Part shown: one piece after another, positions 14,404-21,102 of the stretch
Layout of the letters: each line of letters opens with the position of its first letter
Position numbering within the stretch: position 1 is the first letter of the stretch
From: JAAYCO01 sp964632015
Lineage (GTDB): Bacteria > Planctomycetota > Phycisphaerae > SM23-33
Length of the DNA: 21,102 nt
NCBI GenBank assembly: GCA_964632015.1
Contig: CAZWAT010000027.1
Coordinates: 1-21,102, forward strand
Direction: 5' to 3'
Made by a program: the position numbers and the translations under genes
The notes under the pieces: generated by a model
The model's database searches: none
The model's input: only the letters and a program-made list of their open reading frames with translations
Told to the model about the DNA's origin: nothing

Positions 14404-14834
14404 CTGGGGCTCCTCTGTGAAAACACTAAATGTTGTGGTGATTCTAACGGTTTTTTGAGCCTTCAAGCAAGTCTCTGAAAAGGTGTGGTGTTGTTTCAGT
14501 TCCTATTGGGATATGCCGATGAAACCCGTGCAGGTTGCCCTGCAACCTCTGTATTCATTGCCGTTTTACGGGTCTGATGGCTTATTCGTATTTTTGGGGT
14601 TTTTCTTTCCCAGGGCCGGACTACCTACTTTTTTAAGTTATGTAGTATTTGGCAAGTGACGATTCCTCTACAGGATATTGCGAAGGCGTTGCGCTTGTCA
14701 TGTTGTCTGCAGTTTGTCGGCCTGTCGAGGCCTTGCAGTGTACTAGCGATGCGGAGTCGCTGGTGCAGGCCCTGTTGATTGGCGGCCGGGTGTAGTGTTC
14801 CTGGCATGTTGCCCATGGTATGCGAAGGATGATG
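14404..14834. other. Intergenic region rich in inverted repeats, upstream of the sensor kinase
   Basis: These 431 bases hold no gene I can support. On the plus strand they contain, in order: GTTTCA/TGAAAC arms (14493-14498 with 14520-14525); ACCCGT/ACGGGT arms (14524-14529 with 14568-14573) that enclose a perfect hairpin AGGTTGC/GCAACCT (14532-14538 with 14542-14548); a T-rich stretch (14588-14635); the hairpin CTGC...GGCCT/AGGCC...GCAG (14707-14738); and AGCGA/TCGCT (14745-14749 with 14757-14761). I could not match this to any riboswitch I know, including the two cyclic di-GMP classes. No convincing plus-strand promoter is visible. Confidence 0.6.
14441..14470 (-). promoter_or_regulatory. 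Probable promoter of the YjbQ gene
   Basis: On the minus strand, a -35 box TTGCTT (14465-14470) and a -10 box TAGAAT (14441-14446) are 18 bases apart. Transcription should start near 14434, leaving a leader of about 30 bases with the AGAGGA ribosome-binding site. Confidence 0.55.
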
Positions 14835-17800
14835 ATGGCGCACAACAACTCTTCAGAAGCCAAAACATATACCCTGAAGTCAGCGGAAAAAGTGGATAAG
14901 TCCACAAGTCGCACCATTTTTTCACCCATCATGCTGTCGCTTCTTGCGGTTGTGCTGATTATTGGCTCGATCTTTGCCTTTGTAACTATCCGCAGAGCCG
15001 ACCGTGAAATGAGGGAAGATCTGTTGCGGCAGGCAAGACTCGTCGCCAGGGCAGTAAACCTCGACAACCTGAAATCCCTTACTGGAACAGAACAAGACGT
15101 TTCTTGCGAGGCATACATCGACATCAAGCATCAGTTGTCGTCCATCAGATCAGCCAATCCTCGGTGCAGGTTCCTCTACCTGTTGGGCAGACGGAATGAT
15201 GGCAGCGTATTCTTCTATGTCGACAACATGCCTGTAGGCCACATGGACGAATCTCCCGCGGGCATGTCCTATACTGACGCATCTGATGAGTTGGTTTCGA
15301 TGTTCGACACCGCTTTTCCTGCCATAGAAGGCCCGCTTCCCGATGAATGGGGAGTATGGGTATCAGCACTGGTTCCGCTGGTTGATCCATCTACGGGGCA
15401 GGTACTGGCGGTATTCGGCATGGACACCGACGCCAAGCATTGGCGATGGGATCTTGCGGGCAAATGCGCAATGCCCATCGCCCTGCTGGTGATGCTTCTG
15501 ATAGGAACAATCGGCGTGATGGTGGTAACCCGACGATGCCACCCATCACCCAAGCCTGTTCTTCGACGCCTCATGCCATATCTTGCTGGCATGGTTGTGG
15601 TGATAATCGCCGGGACCTCAGGGGTAATATGGAAGCAGCACAGGACTCGCTTGTCTGACGACATCATTCGCCAGGCAGCAGATACTGGTGGACAGATTCA
15701 GATGGCGATGCACCACCAGGCATATGGAATCGGCGTTGCGGGGCAATCTATTGCAGCCAATCCCACGGTTCAGCAGGCAGTTAAGTCGAAGGATGCTCAA
15801 ACCCTGCAAAGAGTGTGGGGGCCGATTTTCAACAAACTTCAGAAGGAATGCAAACTGACGCATTTCTCCTTTTCGGATTCCTCCCGTGTCAGGCTGATAA
15901 GCTCCCATGCAAGGCTTCCCTTGGGCGAGGTCATCCAGAGCCTTCCCGCCCAAGAGGCCCACAAAACCGGAAAAATGGCGTGGGGCCTGGAGATCGGCCA
16001 CCTGAGCGACCTGAGCCTGAGGGTTATTGTGCCCATCAGCGACGGCCAGGGGATCGTAGGATATGTCAATCTGGGCAAGGAAATTGACGACATTCTTGAC
16101 GACGTACACGTCTTTTCTGGCAACCGTCTTGCGGTCGTGGTTCGCAAGGAATTTCTGGACCGGGGACTTCTGGAACAGCAAGCCGACAGGGACATCAGGT
16201 GGAACAGCATGCACAACGGCGTTGTCGTGCATTCTTGTCCGGGCTCATTGGTTGAGCCGTTCCGACGAATCGCGGATGAAGTGATTATAAGTCCGCGGAA
16301 TCATCAGGTTCACGAGACAACATTTGATGGCAATTACTACCTTACTTCGTCCATCGGTCTTGAAATTGCCTCTGGCGAGACGGTCGGGCGCATACTGGTC
16401 ATACGCGACATGACATTGGCGAAGGCATCATTCGTCCGAACAATGGCCATTAGTGGCGCTGCCGTAACTATCCTGCTGTCATGCCTGATCTGCTTCATTT
16501 ATGTTCTGCTGCGTAGGACTGATTCAGCCATCATTGCCCAGCAGCATGAGCTGAAGGAAAACGAAGCACGCTTTGACCAGCTTGCTGAAAAAAGCAGGAC
16601 CGTTGTGTGGGAAGTTGACGCCGACGGCATTTATACATATGTCAGCCACGTTTGCAGGGATGTCTTCGGATACGATCCGCAAGACCTTGTTGGCAAGGTG
16701 AACTTTCTCGATCTGCACAAGACTGACGCGAAGGACGGCGGTTCCGGGAAGATCAAATCCACTTTTGAACGTCGTCAGGCTTTCGACAACCTTGTCAATG
16801 CGATGAAGGCGCGGGACGAGAGCATAGTGTGGGTGTCGACGAATGGTATTCCACTGTTTGACAGCGAAGGCAACTTCCGAGGTTATAGGGGATCCGACGC
16901 GGACATTACCGCCAGAAAGCTTGCCGAGGAAACAATCCTCGCGACCAACCACCAGTTGGGTGTGGCTACCGCCCGCGCCAATGAGATGGCGCTTCAGGCC
17001 GAGCAAGCCAACGCCACCAAGACTGAATTCCTGGCCAATATGAGCCATGAAATCCGCACGCCGATGACGGCAATCCTGGGTTTCGTGGGACTTCTTCGCG
17101 ACTCGTTGGAAGTGTGCGATCCCAAGACATGTCCCATCAGCGACACGGAAGCAGCGACACGACTGGAACATATCTTGACAATCGAACGCAACGGCGAGCA
17201 CCTGCTGAGCCTCATCAATGATATTCTCGATCTGTCCAAGGTCGAATCTGGAAAGATGAAGGTCGAACGCGTGAAGTGCAGCCCGGTGTCAATTGTCGAA
17301 GAAGTCGTTTCTATGATGCGGGTACGGGCAATCGAAAGAAGCCTCAGCCTTGAAGCGACATACGAGTTCCCGATGCCCTGCGCCGTGCTCAGCGACCCCA
17401 CGCGGATGAGGCAGATTCTAGTCAACCTGGTTGGTAACGCCATCAAGTTCACCACGCACGGAAAGATCGACATCACGGTGCGACATCGGGTCGATGACGA
17501 AGGACGGGCCATGCTCGCGTTCGAGGTGCGTGACACGGGCATCGGCATGACAAGCGAACAGATGTCCAATCTCTTCCAGCCGTTCAACCAGGCCGATGCC
17601 TCCACCACCCGTCACTTCGGTGGAACAGGCCTGGGGCTTGCGATATGCAGAAAGCTCGCCCGTGCAATGGGTGGAGATGTCACCGTCGCCAGCACACTTG
17701 GAGAGGGCAGCGCGTTCACTTTGACCATGCAGATAGAGGTCTGCGCGGAGGATGGATATATGACGAACGTAACCCCGAAGGAACAGCACGAACACGAACT

Positions 17801-18593
17801 CCCCGGCGAGGAAGCCAACCCCAAACCCAAAACGAAGCTCATTGGCAGGATACTCCTGGCCGAGGATGGACAGGATAACCAGCGCTTGATCTCGACCATT
17901 TTGCGCCTTGCCGGAGCCGAGGTTGACATTGTCGAGAACGGCAGACAAGCCGTGCGCATGGTGCATACCGCCATAGAGGACAAGAAACCCTACAACCTGA
18001 TACTGATGGACATGCAGATGCCTGAAATGGACGGTTACCAGGCAACAAAGCAACTTCGGTCAATGGGCATCAACCTGCCCATTATCGCCCTCACCGCCCA
18101 CACCATGCCCCAGGACAGAGACAAGTGCCTTCAGGCAGGTTGCAATGAATATGTCGCCAAACCCATTCAACGACAGCAGTTGCTCGACCTGCTCGACAGG
18201 ATGCTCGTTGGATCCACCCCACAGTCGGAATCGAACCAACCGACCGCGTCTTTGGAGAATGAAAACGGTGATGACGCGATTCATTCGGTGTACGAAAACG
18301 AAGAGGGATTCGAAGAGATCATCGTGCAATTCGTGCAGCGTCTGCCAATGCACCTTGATCAGATGCACCGTGCCCTTCAGGCGAGCCTGTGGGACGACCT
18401 CAGACGCCTGGCGCATCAACTAAAGGGCGCGGGCGGCAGCTATGGGTATTCACAACTTACCGAAGACGCGAGGACTCTTGAAACTCACGCCAAGGCCAAG
18501 GACGCCGAGAAGGCCAACGTCGCTCTGGCAGCACTGACCGACCAGGTTCGCAGAATACAGGCCGGCGCACCAGACGCCACTCCAAAGGACTAA
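14835..18593 (+). CDS. Hybrid sensor histidine kinase with PAS, receiver and Hpt domains
   Basis: A membrane-bound sensor kinase of about 1252 residues. Four membrane segments (about 31-52, 213-232, 247-266, 537-559) frame two extracytoplasmic regions: a first of about 160 residues, and a second of about 270 that resembles a double-Cache sensor (LPLGEVIQSLPAQEAHKTGKMAWGLEIG...LRVIVPI). Then come a PAS domain (about 576-700), HisKA with the phospho-accepting H738 in SHEIRTPM, the ATPase domain with N868 in the N box, DTGIGM and GGTGLGLAIC, a receiver domain with phospho-accepting D1059 in LMDMQMPEMDGY, and a C-terminal Hpt domain with H1194 in AHQLKGAGG. All relay residues are present. Start ATG 14835 has GAAGGA five bases upstream; ATG 14820, 14829 and 14832 are alternatives. 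It is followed after five bases by a receiver-GGDEF gene, its probable partner. The ligand is unknown. Confidence 0.93.
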   Translation: MAHNNSSEAKTYTLKSAEKVDKSTSRTIFSPIMLSLLAVVLIIGSIFAFVTIRRADREMREDLLRQARLVARAVNLDNLKSLTGTEQDVSCEAYIDIKHQLSSIRSANPRCRFLYLLGRRNDGSVFFYVDNMPVGHMDESPAGMSYTDASDELVSMFDTAFPAIEGPLPDEWGVWVSALVPLVDPSTGQVLAVFGMDTDAKHWRWDLAGKCAMPIALLVMLLIGTIGVMVVTRRCHPSPKPVLRRLMPYLAGMVVVIIAGTSGVIWKQHRTRLSDDIIRQAADTGGQIQMAMHHQAYGIGVAGQSIAANPTVQQAVKSKDAQTLQRVWGPIFNKLQKECKLTHFSFSDSSRVRLISSHARLPLGEVIQSLPAQEAHKTGKMAWGLEIGHLSDLSLRVIVPISDGQGIVGYVNLGKEIDDILDDVHVFSGNRLAVVVRKEFLDRGLLEQQADRDIRWNSMHNGVVVHSCPGSLVEPFRRIADEVIISPRNHQVHETTFDGNYYLTSSIGLEIASGETVGRILVIRDMTLAKASFVRTMAISGAAVTILLSCLICFIYVLLRRTDSAIIAQQHELKENEARFDQLAEKSRTVVWEVDADGIYTYVSHVCRDVFGYDPQDLVGKVNFLDLHKTDAKDGGSGKIKSTFERRQAFDNLVNAMKARDESIVWVSTNGIPLFDSEGNFRGYRGSDADITARKLAEETILATNHQLGVATARANEMALQAEQANATKTEFLANMSHEIRTPMTAILGFVGLLRDSLEVCDPKTCPISDTEAATRLEHILTIERNGEHLLSLINDILDLSKVESGKMKVERVKCSPVSIVEEVVSMMRVRAIERSLSLEATYEFPMPCAVLSDPTRMRQILVNLVGNAIKFTTHGKIDITVRHRVDDEGRAMLAFEVRDTGIGMTSEQMSNLFQPFNQADASTTRHFGGTGLGLAICRKLARAMGGDVTVASTLGEGSAFTLTMQIEVCAEDGYMTNVTPKEQHEHELPGEEANPKPKTKLIGRILLAEDGQDNQRLISTILRLAGAEVDIVENGRQAVRMVHTAIEDKKPYNLILMDMQMPEMDGYQATKQLRSMGINLPIIALTAHTMPQDRDKCLQAGCNEYVAKPIQRQQLLDLLDRMLVGSTPQSESNQPTASLENENGDDAIHSVYENEEGFEEIIVQFVQRLPMHLDQMHRALQASLWDDLRRLAHQLKGAGGSYGYSQLTEDARTLETHAKAKDAEKANVALAALTDQVRRIQAGAPDATPKD

Positions 18594-18598
18594 TCAAT

Positions 18599-19504
18599 AT
18601 GAAAGTATTGCTGGTTGACGATAGCGTTGACGCCCGCACGGTGGCAAAGGCAAGACTTGAGCCCGAAGGACATGACATTATATGTGCCGAAGGTGGGCAG
18701 ATGGCGCTCAACCTGGCTGAGAAAGAGAATCCCGATCTTATTCTCCTGGATGTTGACATGCCCGGCATGTCGGGATTCGAGGTGTGCAGACGGCTGAAGT
18801 CGAATGATGACCTGCACCTTATCCCTGTCATCTTCGTGTCCGGTTCGGGCGATGCGGGGGACAAGGTAATCGGTCTTGATCTCGGCGCGGTGGACTACGT
18901 CACCAAGCCGTTTGACGCGTTTGAGCTTCGCGCGCGGGTTCGCGCAGCGTTGCGAACGAAACGTCTTCAGGACATCCTGCGCGACAAGGCTCTTATCGAT
19001 CCCCTGACGGAGCTTGGCAACCGAAGGGCGTTCGACGAGCGGCTCAAGCTCGAATGGGCCAGGGCAGCCAGGTACAATTTGCACCTTGCGCTCATAATGG
19101 CCGACATTGACCACTTCAAGAATATCAACGACAAACACGGCCACCAGATTGGCGACGAGGTGCTACGGAGAATCGCCTGCCGACTCAGCGCGTGCCTACG
19201 CGAATGCGATGCGGTATTCCGATATGGTGGTGAAGAATTCGCCACCCTGCTTCCTGAAACCAGTCTCGCCGGAGCGGTGGAACTTGCGCAGCGCTTGTGC
19301 GATCAGATCAGTTCCGAACCGGTACAGATAGGCAGCAAGTCGCTTGAGGTGAGCGCGAGTTTCGGGGCGGCGGGCGACAGCAATTCAATTGACGCCGAGT
19401 CGCTCGTGGGCTCCGCCGATGAACGACTGTACCAGGCCAAGCAGGAAGGTCGCAATTGCGTAAGGCCCAGGACCAAAGCGCCCAAGGGCGGCTCATGGCG
19501 ATAG
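18599..19504 (+). CDS. Response regulator with GGDEF diguanylate cyclase output
   Basis: A 301-residue cytosolic protein. The N-terminal receiver domain (about 1-120) has the acidic pair D7/D8, phospho-accepting D51 in LLDVDMPGMSG and conserved K103 in TKPF. The C-terminal GGDEF domain (about 130-290) has an intact active-site motif GGEEF (210-214), the upstream metal-binding MADIDHFKNIND segment, and the inhibitory-site motif RECD (201-204) placed five residues before GGEEF. It should make cyclic di-GMP from two GTP when phosphorylated and be inhibited by its product. It starts five bases after the kinase stop; AAAGGA at the end of the kinase gene serves as its ribosome-binding site, so translation is probably coupled. 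It ends only five bases from the convergent ligA stop codon. Confidence 0.95.
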   Translation: MKVLLVDDSVDARTVAKARLEPEGHDIICAEGGQMALNLAEKENPDLILLDVDMPGMSGFEVCRRLKSNDDLHLIPVIFVSGSGDAGDKVIGLDLGAVDYVTKPFDAFELRARVRAALRTKRLQDILRDKALIDPLTELGNRRAFDERLKLEWARAARYNLHLALIMADIDHFKNINDKHGHQIGDEVLRRIACRLSACLRECDAVFRYGGEEFATLLPETSLAGAVELAQRLCDQISSEPVQIGSKSLEVSASFGAAGDSNSIDAESLVGSADERLYQAKQEGRNCVRPRTKAPKGGSWR

Positions 19505-19509
19505 TGGAG

Positions 19510-21102
19510 CTACGACTTCAGACGGCGCTCGAACTCGGCCTCGTCGATTATCTCCACGCCTTTGCCCCGTGCCTTCTGCGCCTTTGAACCGGCGTCAGCA
19601 CCCTCCACCACAAAGCTGGTGCTACCAGACACGCTCGACGCCACCTTTCCACCCGCAGCCTTTATCGCATCCTGGGCCTGCTTTCGCGTAAAGCGTTCCA
19701 GCGTTCCGGTCACGACCACGGTCTTACCCGACAAGGAGCCTCCTGTTGGCTTCCTGCTGAGGCTTTTAAGTTCCACACCGCTCGATCTGAGACGCTCGAT
19801 AGTCTCTCTACCAGAGGGGCTGTTGAAGAACTGATGAAGGCTTTGAGCAATCACAGGCCCTATCTCGTCAATAGCGGTAAGATCTTCCACGCTGGCAGAT
19901 GCAAGTTCATCGACGCTTTCAAAACGCTCCGCCAGAACCTCCGCCGCCCTGGCGCCTACATGACGAATGCCAAGGGCAGCGATAACCCTCGCCATTCCCC
20001 TGCCCCTACTGGCGTCAATCGCGTTGATTATATTCTGCGAGCTCTTGGCGCCACTCTTTACCCGCGTGATGTCAAACAGAGTAAGCTTGTAAAGATCTCC
20101 GATGTGCGCAACAAGTCCGCTGGAGACGAGAAGGTCGATCACGGCGGGTCCGACACCGTCGATGTCCATCTGATCCCTGCCGACAAAATGTTCCAGCCTT
20201 TGACGAATCTGTGCGGGACAATCGGGATTGACGCACCGAATGTACACCCCGCCGGGGTCCTTTTCGGTTGGTTCATCACAGGAAGGGCACCGTTCGGGCG
20301 GCTTGGTAGGCGAAGCATCATGGGGCCTGCCCTCAAACACTACCTGCACGACCTGGGGGATGATCTCACCGGCCTTTTCAACAATGATCGTATCGCCAAC
20401 CCTCACATCCAGCCTGGCCACCTGGTCATAATTGTGCAGCGTGGCGTTGCTCACCGTCGTTCCCGCCAGTTGAACCGGATCGAAATGAGCGGCCGGCGTG
20501 ATGACGCCTGTGCGTCCTACGTTCTGACTGATCTGGCGTAAAACCGTCCGCTCCTGCTGAGCCTTGTACTTGAAGGCAATGCACCATCGCGGGAACTTGC
20601 TGGTCTGTCCGAGTGTTTCGCGAAGTTTCAGCTCATCAACCTTTACCACCATACCATCGGTTTCGTAATCGACCTGGGCTTTGGTCTCCTGCCAGTGGTG
20701 AATCGCCTCCAGGGCCTGGCCGATGTCGGCACAGAGGCGCCTGTGCGGGTTTACGGTGATTCCCCATCGCGACATCGCGTCCATCAACTCGCTTGCCCTG
20801 CTGGCGTGCACGGGTTCAATTTCGCCCAGCCCATGTGCCAGAAACGCCAGCCCCCTCTCGCCCACAACTTTCGGATCAAGCTGTTTGAGCGTTCCCGCCG
20901 CACCGTTGCGCGTATTGGCGAATGTATCAAGCCCCATTTCGACGCGTCTGGCGTTGTAGGCTGTGAAGGTATGTCGCGGCCAGTATATCTCTCCCCTTAC
21001 CTCCAGCACGTCAGGAACGTCATCGCCACGAAGCGCCAGCGCGATAGTCTTGATCATGCGGGCGTTAGAAGTTATGTCATCTCCCCGTTTTCCGTCGCCG
21101 CG
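19510..21102 (-). CDS. ligA: NAD-dependent DNA ligase LigA (partial, N-terminus beyond the window)
   Basis: Seals nicks in DNA during replication and repair using NAD as adenylate donor. The frame stays open to the window edge, where it reads RGDGKRGDDITSN, matching the conserved TRGDG segment that follows the KxDG nucleotide-binding motif; that catalytic lysine and the NMN-binding domain therefore lie outside. Present are the rest of the adenylation domain (VLEVRGEIYW, ETDGMVVKVD, PRWCIAFKYKAQQ), the OB domain (GRTGVITPAAHFDPVQLAGTTVSNATLHN), a four-cysteine zinc finger (CPSCDEPTEKDPGGVYIRC...CPAQ), helix-hairpin-helix repeats (residues around GIRHVGARAAEVLAERF), and a C-terminal BRCT domain (LSGKTVVVTGTLERFTR). 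About 530 residues are in the window; an internal Met at 21057 is not the start. Confidence 0.97.
   Translation of the reverse strand, partial: RGDGKRGDDITSNARMIKTIALALRGDDVPDVLEVRGEIYWPRHTFTAYNARRVEMGLDTFANTRNGAAGTLKQLDPKVVGERGLAFLAHGLGEIEPVHASRASELMDAMSRWGITVNPHRRLCADIGQALEAIHHWQETKAQVDYETDGMVVKVDELKLRETLGQTSKFPRWCIAFKYKAQQERTVLRQISQNVGRTGVITPAAHFDPVQLAGTTVSNATLHNYDQVARLDVRVGDTIIVEKAGEIIPQVVQVVFEGRPHDASPTKPPERCPSCDEPTEKDPGGVYIRCVNPDCPAQIRQRLEHFVGRDQMDIDGVGPAVIDLLVSSGLVAHIGDLYKLTLFDITRVKSGAKSSQNIINAIDASRGRGMARVIAALGIRHVGARAAEVLAERFESVDELASASVEDLTAIDEIGPVIAQSLHQFFNSPSGRETIERLRSSGVELKSLSRKPTGGSLSGKTVVVTGTLERFTRKQAQDAIKAAGGKVASSVSGSTSFVVEGADAGSKAQKARGKGVEIIDEAEFERRLKS

Noticed and set aside
14800..14822. 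TGGCAT...TTGCC near the kinase start as a sigma54 promoter
   Set aside because: The GG and GC elements are six bases apart rather than the required ten, so it does not fit the -24/-12 pattern.
18225..18240. On the minus strand, a GGTTCGATTCC-like sequence resembling a tRNA T-arm
   Set aside because: It lies inside the sensor kinase coding sequence between receiver and Hpt domains, and no acceptor, D or anticodon arms surround it.

Overview
The window looks like chromosomal DNA from a Gram-negative member of the Planctomycetota, most likely a Phycisphaerae-like lineage assembled from a metagenome. The reasons are a PEP-CTERM sorting signal on a short secreted protein, a prepilin-like protein of the planctomycete type (GFTLIELLVVIAIIALL start, TDGHVE near the C-terminus), a CMP-Kdo synthetase (hence an outer membrane with LPS or a similar glycolipid), and a run of exactly 100 N that marks a scaffold join. 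This placement is inferred from gene content only.

Layout. (1) Positions 1-2950, minus strand: housekeeping genes in the order efp, kdsB, eno, with a promoter before efp and a terminator-like hairpin after eno. (2) 2893-3327: a divergent intergenic region with a promoter on each strand and several palindromic sites. (3) 3328-13789, plus strand: a glycan-use locus. It holds a GntR-type/LacI-type transcription regulator, a PEP-CTERM secreted protein with a carbohydrate-binding-like domain (interrupted by the N gap), a prepilin-like protein, a large exported glycosidase with an N-terminal CBM9-like domain and a GH42-like catalytic region, a cytosolic GH38 alpha-mannosidase, and a Gfo/Idh/MocA dehydrogenase. 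(4) 13990-14403, minus strand: a YjbQ/UPF0047 protein. (5) 14404-14834: an intergenic region rich in inverted repeats. (6) 14835-19504, plus strand: a large hybrid sensor kinase (4 membrane segments, PAS, HisKA, ATPase, receiver, Hpt) followed 5 bases later by a receiver-GGDEF response regulator; together they form a complete phosphorelay ending in cyclic di-GMP synthesis. (7) 19510-21102, minus strand: ligA, NAD-dependent DNA ligase, cut by the window edge so that its N-terminus is missing.

How the parts may work together: the exported CBM9-GH42-like enzyme and the PEP-CTERM protein would act on or bind a polysaccharide outside the cytoplasm, the GH38 enzyme would trim mannosides inside the cell, and the Gfo/Idh/MocA enzyme would oxidise a sugar or sugar derivative. 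The adjacent regulator is the obvious candidate controller. No transporter is present in the window. The role and substrate of this locus are inferred from families and adjacency, not shown by the sequence. I found no CRISPR array, tRNA, rRNA, transposase or phage gene.
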